Source: Candidatus Binataceae bacterium
Lineage (GTDB): Bacteria; Desulfobacterota; Binatia; Binatales; Binataceae
Direction of reading: 5' to 3'
DNA length: 44,296 nucleotides
NCBI GenBank assembly: GCA_035294265.1
Contig: DATGLK010000076.1
Location: 1 to 44,296, forward strand
Under the pieces are notes generated by a model. The model was not told the origin of the DNA, did not search any database, and saw nothing but the letters and a program-made list of their open reading frames with translations. Both the position numbers and the translations under genes were made by a program. Shown piece after piece: positions 31,267 through 39,145 of the stretch. Numbering within the stretch: the stretch's first letter is position 1; each line of letters starts with the position of its first letter.

Positions 31267-33212
31267 GAGCGCCGCAGCCTGGCCGCGGCCAGCCCCACTC
31301 GCTTGACCCATCGCGCCGCACCCCGGCAGACGGGGCCGATGAGCGCCAGGCAACCCAACCGGCATCGTACCGCGAACCTGTCGTATTCGCGCGCCAACCG
31401 CGCCCTGCGCGCGTAGCTCACAGCGCTTAGCACCGTCAGCATCAGCGCGCATGCTCCCAGTGCCGTCAACCATGGCGCCCAAGCGCCTAGCAGGCAGGCG
31501 GCGGCTGCCACTGTAACCCAGGCGAATTCGCGCGGCAGCTCAATCAAGTCGGAACTAGCAGGATAGAGGCTCTGAAACGATCCTTGTCCCCATTCACCCC
31601 GATAGATGCGAGCTTTCCAGCGCCCGCCCACGCGATCCTGGGACGGCCTCGCAGCGGCTCGATACTTGTACCCTAGTATCGCTTCCGCTCGCCCATAACC
31701 GCGCTGCTGGCTTAGGTAGGAGAACAGCGAGGCACGGGCGCGATGGTGTACCACTGCGCCCGGCGCATACATGATCGCCGCGCCGGCGGCGGCCAGACGG
31801 CGGGAAATATCCACGTCGTCGCCGGCGGTGGTAAAGCGGGGATCAAAGCCTCCCATGGCCTCTAGCACCCTGCGCTGCATCGCCATGTTGCATCCACAAA
31901 GATGGAGCAGGCGCACGCCCGCTAGGTGGACCGCGGTGGCTTGGCCGGGCGCGGCCGCCAACGCCGCGGCCAACGGCGTCGCGACCGGCGCCGCGACCAC
32001 CGAGCCGCCCGCGGCGGCGGCTCGATGATGGCGCATCGTGGCTATCAATTGGCTCAGCCAATCGCGGTCCGCCTTCGCGTCGGCGTCGATAAATGCGACG
32101 AACTCGCCGCGCGCGGCGGCAATTCCCAGGTTGCGGGCGGCACTTAGACCGCGATGGCTGGTGCGCAGCACAGTGACTCCTGCGGTGCGGGCGATCTCCC
32201 AGCTTTGGTCCTGTGAGCCGTCATCGACCACGATTACCTCGTAGGCGGGATAGTCCAGCGCCTGCAGCGAAGCCAGACATGAGCCCAGCGTCTGCGCCGC
32301 ATTGTATGCAGCCACCACCACCGACACCATCGGCGCCGCAACTAGCGCAGGTCGCGTCCACTGCCTGGCCACCGCGGCAAAGGCGAGCTTGGGATGACGC
32401 TGGCGGGTGAGCAAGCCGAAGGCCCAGTCAGTGATGTCAGCGCCGGCGGTATGCCATTCGTCGGTCAGCGCGAACAGAATCATGCCCGCCACTCCGGTCT
32501 CGGCGCCAGCCGCGATCAGCCGGGGCAGCAACGCCGCCTGCGCCGCTTCGCCATTGCGCACGGTATCCAGCCCCGTCTCGCCCACCAGCAACGGACGCGT
32601 TCCGCATTGAGCCTGCAAATGGCCCAGATAGTTCCGAAAATCGGCCAATGAGTGGAGGTAGAGATTGTAACAGGCGAAGTCCAAAAAACTGAGATCGAGG
32701 TACTGGCTGGGAGGATAAGCGGCAAGCGTGAACAAGCCCTCGGGATCCAGGCTTGAACCCAATCGATAGAGCTGGCGCACAAAGCGACGTATCCGCCGTA
32801 CGCCATGATAACGGACCACGTCGGGGCGAATTTCATTGGCCAGGCAATAAGCGAATAGCCATTCCCGCCACGGCCGCATCCGCTCGATTGTGGCTACCAA
32901 CGCCAAGCGCACCTGTTTTATCAGGTCGGGCGAATCCAACACCATCACGTAGCTGGGCCAAGCCACCCCGACCATCAGACGTAGTTCGGCCCGCGCCGCC
33001 AGTTCGAGCAGCCACTCCGGCGGCATCGCATATAGCCGCAATAGGTTGGCGCCCAATTCGCGGGCGCGCGCGAAGTCGGCCGCCACCAATGCCGAATCCG
33101 GATAAGGTTCGCCGCGCGCGTTGGGCGCGAACGGCCCATAGCTAACGCCGCGAACCTCAAATTTGTCCGGCCCCACAAAAAAGTACTTGTCACGTGCGAT
33201 CGGCCGTTCCAT
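31263..33212 (-). CDS. Glycoside hydrolase-like domain fused to a family 2 glycosyltransferase
   Basis: A 649-aa fusion. Residues 1-285 resemble a TIM-barrel glycoside hydrolase: VRGVSYGPFAPNA, GANLLRLYAMPPEWL, the acid/base Glu in FAYCLANEIRP (Glu127) and the nucleophile Glu in LLVGETGLD (Glu212). Residues about 295-530 are a GT2 domain: VSVVVAAYNAAQTLGSCLAS, VIVVDDGSQD, VAFIDADAKADRDWLSQL, GDDVDISRRLAAAG. A hydrophobic C-terminal segment (about 575-600) anchors it. It is the first gene of the operon and translationally coupled to the ABC exporter by GTGA. It probably builds and trims a sugar chain that the transporter exports. Confidence 0.85.
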   Translation of the reverse strand: MERPIARDKYFFVGPDKFEVRGVSYGPFAPNARGEPYPDSALVAADFARARELGANLLRLYAMPPEWLLELAARAELRLMVGVAWPSYVMVLDSPDLIKQVRLALVATIERMRPWREWLFAYCLANEIRPDVVRYHGVRRIRRFVRQLYRLGSSLDPEGLFTLAAYPPSQYLDLSFLDFACYNLYLHSLADFRNYLGHLQAQCGTRPLLVGETGLDTVRNGEAAQAALLPRLIAAGAETGVAGMILFALTDEWHTAGADITDWAFGLLTRQRHPKLAFAAVARQWTRPALVAAPMVSVVVAAYNAAQTLGSCLASLQALDYPAYEVIVVDDGSQDQSWEIARTAGVTVLRTSHRGLSAARNLGIAAARGEFVAFIDADAKADRDWLSQLIATMRHHRAAAAGGSVVAAPVATPLAAALAAAPGQATAVHLAGVRLLHLCGCNMAMQRRVLEAMGGFDPRFTTAGDDVDISRRLAAAGAAIMYAPGAVVHHRARASLFSYLSQQRGYGRAEAILGYKYRAAARPSQDRVGGRWKARIYRGEWGQGSFQSLYPASSDLIELPREFAWVTVAAAACLLGAWAPWLTALGACALMLTVLSAVSYARRARLAREYDRFAVRCRLGCLALIGPVCRGAARWVKRVGLAAARLRRS

Positions 33213-33292
33213 TTCCCTGCTGACTAGGTGCTAGGGGCACACTTAACTTACGCTGCCCTTGCTCCCAGCCGGCAGCTAAAATAGCGGGCGCG

Positions 33293-34132
33293 ATGGCACC
33301 GCCCAAGAGTTTCGACCTGCGAGTCAACGGTATTCGCCTGCGCTGCCAGGATTGGGGCGGGCACGGCCGGCCTATCCTGCTGGTCCACGCCACCGGCATG
33401 ATGGCGCTCCTATATGCGCCCATCGCGCGGGCCCTCACCAGCGCTGGCCAAGTGCTGAGCTACGATCAACGGGGCCACGGTGACAGCGATCATCCACCCG
33501 ATGCCGCCTACGACTGGGAGCATCAACTGGCCGATTTACACGCCCTGATAAAGGCACTGGGGCTGCGCGAGTTGCGCGGCGTGGGCCATTCCGGCGGCGC
33601 TACCATCCTGGCTGCCCTGTCAGCACAGGAGCCGGCGCTGATCTCTCGCCTGGTGATGGTCGAGCCGGTCCTGATCGGGCAACCTCCGGCGGTTGAAAAT
33701 CCGCTGGTCCAAAGCACTCTGCGGCGCCGCGCCAGCTTTACCGATGCGGCCGAAATGTATCGGCATTTTGCTGGCAAACCACCCTACGATAGCTGGCAGC
33801 CCGAGTTGCTACGCGCCTACTGCGAGGAGGGGGCGGCCTGGGACCCACAGGGACGCTGGCGGCTTAAATGCCCACCCGAGATAGAATCCAGCTTCTATCG
33901 ACTGGAGTTGCGCTTTCAGACCCTGCGGCGGGTACTGGGATGCCGGGCGCCAGCCTTGGTGATCTTCGGCACGCGAGGCAATCGTTCCACCGGCGCCGCT
34001 CACGCCTTGACCCTCAAGCGCGCACTGCCCCAGGTGGAAATTGTCACGATGGCCGAGTACGGCCATCTTATCGCGATGGAAAATCCCGACCTGATCGCGC
34101 AAATGGCGTTGGACTTCCTGGCTCGCCCATGA
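33293..34132 (+). CDS. Alpha/beta-hydrolase fold protein
   Basis: The 279-aa protein has the alpha/beta-hydrolase order of motifs: ILLVHATGMMALLYAPIARA (oxyanion region), LSYDQRGHGDSDHPP, the nucleophile elbow GVGHSGGATILAAL with Ser, and the His in MAEYGHLIAMENP. The cap region (about 130-190) is variable, so the substrate cannot be named; esterase, lactonase or haloalkane-type activity are possible. It starts about 80 bases from the divergent glycosyltransferase and shares no obvious operon. Confidence 0.9.
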   Translation: MAPPKSFDLRVNGIRLRCQDWGGHGRPILLVHATGMMALLYAPIARALTSAGQVLSYDQRGHGDSDHPPDAAYDWEHQLADLHALIKALGLRELRGVGHSGGATILAALSAQEPALISRLVMVEPVLIGQPPAVENPLVQSTLRRRASFTDAAEMYRHFAGKPPYDSWQPELLRAYCEEGAAWDPQGRWRLKCPPEIESSFYRLELRFQTLRRVLGCRAPALVIFGTRGNRSTGAAHALTLKRALPQVEIVTMAEYGHLIAMENPDLIAQMALDFLARP

Positions 34133-34149
34133 CCGCTTTGCATGCCCGC

Positions 34150-34899
34150 TCATGGCAGCGGCTCGGGCTCGCCGTTCTCCAGTAGAACCCGCGCCTCTTG
34201 GCTGAGCACTCCCGGCTCCCGGTACAAAATCAGTGGCGGTTCAACCTCCAGCCCCACCCCACCACCCTTGCATGCTTCGATGAGAATTGTGCTTGCGCTC
34301 TGGCCGGCGCGGGGATGAACCAGGCGCATCCGCTTGGGCTCCAGGCGGCGCATCCGCAGCGCGCAAAGCAACTCCGCGCCGCGGCGCGCATCGAAGACGA
34401 AGCCTGCCTTGCCCGTGCTCTTGAGGTAGCGCGCGGCCGCCGCCACGAACTCTTCCAGCTCCGCGCCAGCGCCGCCGCGGGCCAAGCGTCGACCGTCAAG
34501 GGGGCTTTCCTGTCCGCTGCCAGCGCGAAAAAACGGTGGGTTGGCGATCACATAATCAAAACTGTCCGCGCTCAGGCCGGGAATCCGCTGAGCACGCAGA
34601 TCCCCCACGATCGCGCGCACGACTGTGAGCTGGTTGAGCGCGGCGTTGCGCGCAATCAGGGCAGCCAACGTCTCCTGCAGCTCCAGCGCCACTACCTCTC
34701 GCGGGTGATACAGCCGCGCCGCAGCCAACGCCACCACCCCGCATCCCGCTCCCAGTTCGATTAGGCGCACACCGGGGCGTGGTCTGATAAAGCGCGCCAG
34801 CATAATCGCCTCGACCGAAAAGCGGTAACCGCGACGGGGCTGGAGTATGCGCAACGCACCACCTAGGATTGCATCGAGGCTTTCCTCGCTTGCTGCCAT
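34150..34899 (-). CDS. trmN6: tRNA1(Val) (adenine(37)-N6)-methyltransferase-like protein
   Basis: The 249-aa SAM-dependent methyltransferase resembles YfiC/TrmN6, which makes m6A37 in tRNA-Val. RRGYRFSVEAIMLARFIRP (about 22-40) is the family start, LIELGAGCGVVALAAARLY the SAM loop, and YVIANPPFFRAG contains the NPPF catalytic motif of N6-adenine enzymes. The ATG at 34899 shares a CCATGG site with the divergent small ORF. The family is well matched; the exact tRNA target is inferred. Confidence 0.85.
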   Translation of the reverse strand: MAASEESLDAILGGALRILQPRRGYRFSVEAIMLARFIRPRPGVRLIELGAGCGVVALAAARLYHPREVVALELQETLAALIARNAALNQLTVVRAIVGDLRAQRIPGLSADSFDYVIANPPFFRAGSGQESPLDGRRLARGGAGAELEEFVAAAARYLKSTGKAGFVFDARRGAELLCALRMRRLEPKRMRLVHPRAGQSASTILIEACKGGGVGLEVEPPLILYREPGVLSQEARVLLENGEPEPLP

Positions 34900-35110
34900 G
34901 GACTCTTCGCAGGCCAAAACCTACGCTCGGCTGTTCCGTCAGGCCGGCATTTTGATTGGCAAGGGCAGCATATCGCGCGCCCTGGGTGTGCTTAAAGCCG
35001 GGCAACAACAGGCCGAACGCGCCGGTCACCGGGTGATGGCCGGCCGTTTCCGAGCCGAAATCCAGCGACTCTCCCAACCTCTAACCTCATCCCGAAGACG
35101 CCCACAGTGA
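34898..35110 (+). CDS. Small divergent helical protein, unknown function
   Basis: A 70-aa ORF that starts at ATG 34898, inside the CCATGG that also holds the trmN6 start on the other strand. It reads MDSSQAKTYARLFRQAGILI, then GSISRALGVLKAGQQQAERA and RFRAEIQRLSQP. It looks like two or three amphipathic helices of TPR-like type and ends in a Ser/Arg tail. Composition is protein-like, but no Shine-Dalgarno can lie ahead of it without being in trmN6. I do not recognise the family. It may be real or a shadow of the methyltransferase leader region. Confidence 0.4.
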   Translation: MDSSQAKTYARLFRQAGILIGKGSISRALGVLKAGQQQAERAGHRVMAGRFRAEIQRLSQPLTSSRRRPQ

Positions 35111-35393
35111 CATCATGCCATGCTTGCCCGGTGGCTTCGGTCGCCGGCTCTGGCTTTCTTCCTCAGTTCTACCAGAGGGAAAATCGGAGCTCGGTTCCTA
35201 GTCATCCTGCGACGGCCACACGCAAGCCTTAGTCAACGGCCTGAACATACAGGCCTTAGGCCCCCGTCTGAAAAAGCATGATCGAGCCGATGCGCATGCC
35301 CTTGACGTCGCGCCGTTCGTACTTAAGTTGGAGAGTGTCAGTGAAAAAACAAATTATCCCCGGAATGAATTCTTAAGGAGGTCAATAATAACA
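35111..35393. promoter_or_regulatory. Upstream region of hsp20 with a hairpin and a possible occluded ribosome-binding site
   Basis: The interval holds a perfect 6-bp hairpin GGCCTG/CAGGCC around AACATA (35238-35255), perhaps a weak terminator of the ORF before it. TTGACG (35302-35307) with TTAAGT (35323-35328) is a weak promoter pair. Before hsp20 the Shine-Dalgarno GGAGGT (35377-35382) can pair with ATCCCC (35356-35361) with one C-A mismatch and one G-U, enclosing a 15-base loop. That would be consistent with a temperature-sensitive RNA switch but is only a guess. Confidence 0.35.
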
Positions 35394-35807
35394 ATGGCTG
35401 CGCTGCTGACTAATGGATTGGCTAATGGATGGGCTGCCCCCTGGCTCAATTCATTCGAGGAATCTGAGCATACTCCGGTCGCCTTGCTGGCGGCCGACGT
35501 GACCGAGGATGCAGACGGCTTTGAGTTCGATTTCGACCTTCCCGGCGTCAAGGCTGAGTCGATCGAGGTCCGGGTCGAGGATGGCATGCTGCTGGTCAGC
35601 GCGGAGCGGCCAGCGCCGCGGCGCTCGGATGACGTGACCGTGCGGCGTGCAGAGCGCTATTACGGCAATTACCATCGGGCCTTCAGGTTGCCGGCGCAAT
35701 GGGCTAGCGAGCCGATCGTGGCCAGCTATCGCGACGGCGTGCTTCACGTGCGCGTGGCCAAGCCGGCCTCCGCCAAGCCCGTGCGGATCAAAGTCGAGCA
35801 TAACTAA
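35394..35807 (+). CDS. Small heat shock protein, Hsp20 family
   Basis: A 137-aa alpha-crystallin-domain chaperone that holds unfolding proteins. The domain runs from about residue 32 to 131: ADVTEDADGFEFDFDLPGVK, IEVRVEDGMLLVSAERP, YYGNYHRAFRLPAQW (the FxRxFxLP motif), and the GVLHVRVAKP strand near the end. The ATG at 35394 has AAGGAGG at 35375-35381; a longer in-frame reading upstream lacks conserved sequence. A single-gene unit, likely heat-regulated, with its leader described separately. Confidence 0.93.
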   Translation: MAALLTNGLANGWAAPWLNSFEESEHTPVALLAADVTEDADGFEFDFDLPGVKAESIEVRVEDGMLLVSAERPAPRRSDDVTVRRAERYYGNYHRAFRLPAQWASEPIVASYRDGVLHVRVAKPASAKPVRIKVEHN

Positions 35808-35933
35808 ACTGCCTTTCGTGGCGAGCCACGCCCCACCCCGGCCGTGGCTCGCCACTTGCGCTCGCGCCAAAGAGTCGATAGGCCTGACAGAGCAACAACC
35901 CCGCTTTATCGTGTCGCGGGCCAAGAGGAAAAC

Positions 35934-36506
35934 ATGGGCGGCTGGATCGCTTTGATCGTAATCGCCATCGTCGCGCTGGCGCTGATCCTGCTCTACAATT
36001 CTCTGGTCGGGCTCAAGAACCAGGTCGACGCGGCATGGCGCCAGATCGACGTCCAGCTCAAACGCCGCCATGATCTGATTCCCAACCTGGTCGAAGCTGT
36101 CAAAGGCTACATGCAGTTTGAGCGCCAGACCCTGACCCAGGTGGTCGAGGCGCGCGGTCGGGCGATAAGCGCACCCGATCAGGGCGCGCGGATACAGGCG
36201 GAAAACCAGCTCAGTGCTGGCTTGGGTCGCCTCTTGGCGGTGATCGAGAATTACCCGCAGCTCAAGGCCGATCAGAATGTACTGCGCCTGCAGGAAGAGC
36301 TGACTACGACGGAAAATCAAATCGCCTTCTCGCGCCAAGCCTACAACGACGCGGTGCTGGCTTATAACACTCGTGTCCAGACCTTTCCCGCCAACCTGAT
36401 CGCCAACAACTTCGGTTTTCTGCCTGCTACCTACTTCCAGGCCGCCCCGGGCGACGAGGCCGTGCCCAAGGTCGATCTGTCGATGGGCGCAGGCAGCCAA
36501 GCCTGA
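35934..36506 (+). CDS. lemA: LemA family membrane protein
   Basis: A 190-aa protein with one N-terminal membrane helix (IALIVIAIVALALILLYNSL). The LemA helical bundle follows: VGLKNQVDAAWRQIDVQLKR, HDLIPNLVEAVKGYMQFERQ, and AYNDAVLAYNTRVQTFPANL with the conserved YN...V and FP motifs. LemA proteins have no settled function but are commonly next to HtpX proteases, as here (gap of 25 bases). Shine-Dalgarno GAGGAA lies upstream of the ATG at 35934. Confidence 0.94.
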   Translation: MGGWIALIVIAIVALALILLYNSLVGLKNQVDAAWRQIDVQLKRRHDLIPNLVEAVKGYMQFERQTLTQVVEARGRAISAPDQGARIQAENQLSAGLGRLLAVIENYPQLKADQNVLRLQEELTTTENQIAFSRQAYNDAVLAYNTRVQTFPANLIANNFGFLPATYFQAAPGDEAVPKVDLSMGAGSQA

Positions 36507-36531
36507 GGCCGCCTAGCAAAATCAACCCCGC

Positions 36532-37536
36532 ATGGCCGTCAGTTTTTGGCAATGGGAGCGTACCAACCGGCGCCAGACCGCCTTTCTGGTTGGAATTTTC
36601 GTGATTTTCTTCTGCCTTCTCGGCGCGGGGCTCGATTTCGTATTCGGTAACCTGCGCATCACGCCCGAGGGGCTGAGCGGTTTTCCTTTTCTCACCATCG
36701 CCGCGTTGATCGTAGCCTTGGTTCAGACCGTCGTCTCATACTACGGTGGCGCTAACCTCATCCTGGCCTCCGTCCATGCGGTGGAGCTGCAACCGGATAG
36801 CAACCGCCATAAGGTCGTCCTTGACGTAATCGAGGAGATGCGGCTGGCGGCGCGGATGCCGCCAATCAAGGCGTACGTAATGGCGGATCCGGCGCCCAAC
36901 GCTTTCGCTACCGGCCGCGACCCGCAACATTCGGTCATCTGCGTTACCCAGGGATTGATCGACATGATGGATCGCGAACAGCTCCAGGGCGTGATCGGCC
37001 ACGAGATGGCGCATATCCGCGACTACGACATCCGCACCATGATGATGATCGCCGTACTGGTGGGCGGTATCGCGATGCTGGCGGATTTTCTGGCGCGCTG
37101 GATGTGGTTCGACGGCTTCGGCGAGCGCGAACGTAGGCGCGATAATGACCAGGGCCAGGCCGGGATCCTGATCGCGCTTGCGGTCTTTGTCCTGGCCGCG
37201 ATCTCGCCCATCCTATGCCAATTGCTGGCGATGGCGGTGGCGCGCCAGCGCGAATATCTAGCCGATGCTGGTTCGGTGGAGTTTACCCGCAATCCCCGCG
37301 CCCTGCTGCGCGCACTGGAACAGATCGCCGCTCACGAATCGCCCCTGAAGAATGCCTCGCGCGGGACCGCCCATCTTTTCATCGTCAATCCGCGCGAGGG
37401 ACTGCGCGAAGACGATCGCGAGGGCTTCTTCGACAACCTCTTTTCCACCCATCCGCCCCTGCCCCGGCGAATCCAGCGGCTGCGTGCGATGCTCGACGCG
37501 CCCGCCGACGCCGCATCCCCGCCCACCTCCGCCTGA
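36532..37536 (+). CDS. HtpX-like membrane metalloprotease (M48)
   Basis: A zinc protease of the inner membrane with HEMAH at 157-161 (VIGHEMAHIRDYD) and the third Glu in REYLADAGSVEF. Two N-terminal membrane helices (about 16-36, 50-70) and two more after the active site (about 172-190, 213-237) give the HtpX topology. The 334-aa length is somewhat longer than E. coli HtpX. It follows lemA in one operon and is convergent with smpB. It probably cleaves misfolded membrane proteins; the nearby hsp20 fits an envelope/protein-quality context, but regulation is not shown. Confidence 0.92.
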   Translation: MAVSFWQWERTNRRQTAFLVGIFVIFFCLLGAGLDFVFGNLRITPEGLSGFPFLTIAALIVALVQTVVSYYGGANLILASVHAVELQPDSNRHKVVLDVIEEMRLAARMPPIKAYVMADPAPNAFATGRDPQHSVICVTQGLIDMMDREQLQGVIGHEMAHIRDYDIRTMMMIAVLVGGIAMLADFLARWMWFDGFGERERRRDNDQGQAGILIALAVFVLAAISPILCQLLAMAVARQREYLADAGSVEFTRNPRALLRALEQIAAHESPLKNASRGTAHLFIVNPREGLREDDREGFFDNLFSTHPPLPRRIQRLRAMLDAPADAASPPTSA

Positions 37537-37585
37537 TCCAGGAGACGGACGAGACTCGGCCGGAAGACCGCCGCCGCGCGGCCGC

Positions 37586-38068
37586 TCAGCGATTGCGCTC
37601 TTTGAGCAGTCGTTCGATCTCCCGCCGGCTACTCTTTTGCGCAATACTCTGGCGCTTGTCGTAGGCGTGTTTGCCGCGCGCCAGCGCCAGCTCGACTTTG
37701 GCCCGTCCTCTTTTGAAATAGATCCGCAGCGGCACCAGCGAATAGCCGCGCTCGCGTACTTTGCCCCATAACCGCTCGATCTCGCGTCGATGGAGCAGGA
37801 GCTTGCGGGCGCGGGTCTCGGCATGGCTGAACTGGCCGGCCGGCGCGTAGGCGCCGATATGCACGCCCACCAAAAACATCTCGCCACTGCGGATACGCGC
37901 GTAGCTGTCGCGCAGGTTGGCCTTGTGAGCGCGCAACGACTTGACCTCGGTGCCGGTCAACGTCATTCCGGCCTCCAGCGCCTCCTCGATAAAGAAATCG
38001 TGGCGCGCCTTGCGGTTTTCCACCACCAGCTCATAGCCGTCACGCGCGGCCGCTTGGTTGGAAGCCAT
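37586..38068 (-). CDS. smpB: SsrA-binding protein SmpB
   Basis: SmpB delivers tmRNA to stalled ribosomes. The 160-aa protein has the OB-fold motifs VVENRKARHDFFIEEALEAG, MTLTGTEVKSLRAHKANLRD, GVHIGAYAPAGQFSH, and the basic C-terminal tail KHAYDKRQSIAQKSSRREIE that contacts mRNA. The tmRNA gene lies 368 bases away on the opposite strand. The gene is the second of a small minus-strand pair, preceded by a 56-aa membrane protein. Confidence 0.96.
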   Translation of the reverse strand: MASNQAAARDGYELVVENRKARHDFFIEEALEAGMTLTGTEVKSLRAHKANLRDSYARIRSGEMFLVGVHIGAYAPAGQFSHAETRARKLLLHRREIERLWGKVRERGYSLVPLRIYFKRGRAKVELALARGKHAYDKRQSIAQKSSRREIERLLKERNR

Positions 38069-38121
38069 TGTCTAACGATTGCTGGAGGCGCCGGCCGATG
38101 GAAGCGCGCTACCCTCGCCCG

Positions 38122-38292
38122 TCACGGGTGGCGCCGATAGACCACAGTGCGTACCTTGTGAACCGGCTTGCCGGCGGAAGGAGGCGGCTTGCCCCGCCGT
38201 GCCAGACTGATACCCACCGCGGCCATGATTGCCACCAGCAGTACCACTCCGGCCAACGTGCCGTACAACCATCCGACCAGTAGTTGATCCAC
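38122..38292 (-). CDS. Small single-helix membrane protein upstream of smpB
   Basis: A 56-aa ORF with GTG start at 38292. It encodes one hydrophobic helix (TLAGVVLLVAIMAAVGISLA, about 13-32) followed by a basic, Pro-rich tail (RRGKPPPSAGKPVHKVRTVV). The composition is protein-like and the frame ends 53 bases before smpB, so it may be the first gene of that operon. No family is recognised, and no clear Shine-Dalgarno is visible. Confidence 0.45.
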   Translation of the reverse strand: MDQLLVGWLYGTLAGVVLLVAIMAAVGISLARRGKPPPSAGKPVHKVRTVVYRRHP

Positions 38293-38343
38293 GATTAAAT
38301 GGCGTAGCGCAAACCGTCGGTCGCGGCAAGCTAGGACCCAGCT

Positions 38344-38372
38344 TGCGACGGCGTGGAGGCAAGCTTAAATTA
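38344..38372 (+). promoter_or_regulatory. Possible promoter of the tmRNA gene
   Basis: TTGCGA (38344-38349) and TAAATT (38367-38372) are separated by 17 bases, a sigma-70-like spacing. They lie 64 bases ahead of the mature tmRNA 5' end, leaving room for a leader that RNase P would remove. The region is A+T-rich compared with its surroundings. Confidence 0.3.
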
Positions 38373-38436
38373 ATAGATGCGTAGCCGTTCGACGACCGAG
38401 ACAATGGTTCGATCTCGCGATTGCATCTTGCGCGAT

Positions 38437-38798
38437 GGGGGCGAAATGGGTTCGACGGAGGCTAGAGGGTTGCGGTCGCACGCCGGGGTGCTGTTGGTCC
38501 CGTTAAACAAACAGCTCTGCGAAATTTACCCGCAGACAATAACGGATACGCTCTGGCGGCCTAAGGGCCGCTAGCGTCCCACTGCAGCTCGCCCATGGCC
38601 GCAGAGTGGGGCGTCATTTAGTGGGCTAGGGAAGCGTAGTTCACCGATTGGACGCCACTCCCGAAATTTCAATCGGCTGGCTGGCGGACAGCCCGTCCGT
38701 GGGCGGCCCGGTGGCGAGCTAGAGTGCGCGGACTAAGCGTGTAGTGACCACAGTCGGACAGTCTTCGGACGGGGGTTCAATTCCCCCCGCCTCCACCA
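38437..38798 (+). ncRNA. ssrA: Transfer-messenger RNA
   Basis: Rescues stalled ribosomes and tags the product for proteolysis. The tRNA-like ends pair: GGGGGCG (38437-38443) with CGCCTCC (38788-38794), followed by ACCA. The 5' end continues GAAATGGGTTCGACGGAGGC, and the 3' T arm reads GGGGGTTCAATTCCCCCC. The tag reading frame is 38532-38561 with stop TAA at 38562-38564, encoding ADNNGYALAA, whose ALAA end is the ClpXP degron. The 362-base length is normal. smpB is on the opposite strand 368 bases to the left. Confidence 0.97.
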
Positions 38799-38831
38799 AA
38801 ATTCTGTCGGAAATTCGGGCCTTTTTCCGAA

Positions 38832-38848
38832 GACCCCCTTAGGGGGTC
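38832..38848 (+). terminator. Possible terminator after tmRNA
   Basis: GACCCCC/GGGGGTC around TTA, 33 bases after the tmRNA CCA end. No T-run follows at once, but TTTTT occurs about 16 bases later (38863-38867). The hairpin is symmetrical and could also serve the tRNA-Arg(ACG) transcript coming from the right. Confidence 0.4.
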
Positions 38849-38958
38849 CGGTCAGGGGTCCGCTTTTTCCCCCAACTGCTGCTTCGCGGAGGCTCTCCGG
38901 ACGTTGCAATGATGCCTCGCCCGCGAACGCAGGCTGCTCATGTGTTATTGAATTCTTT

Positions 38959-39035
38959 TGGCGCGCCCTGAGGGATTTGAACCCCCGACCCGTAGATCCG
39001 TAGTCTACTGCTCTGATCCGCTGAGCTAAGGGCGC
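38959..39035 (-). tRNA. tRNA-Arg (anticodon ACG)
   Basis: Full cloverleaf on the minus strand. Acceptor GCGCCCT/AGGGCGC with discriminator G and encoded CCA. D arm GCTC/GAGC, anticodon stem GTAGA/TCTAC, loop CTACGGA giving ACG, T arm GGGGG/CCCTC with one G-T pair. A34 is the TadA substrate, and tadA is also in this window. Confidence 0.96.
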
Positions 39036-39145
39036 GCGCAGGTGGCGTGAAGTTTGGTTTTTATTCGATCCTCGCAACTGGGGCAAGCTTGCTCCCGACC
39101 CTGCAGGACACCAAGCGCAGGCTGAGGAAAAAGTCTACGTGACCG

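Noticed and set aside
38377-38574. 65-codon plus-strand ORF over the tmRNA 5' half
   Set aside because: It runs through the tmRNA. The true tag frame (ADNNGYALAA) is another frame, and the structured ends prove an RNA gene.
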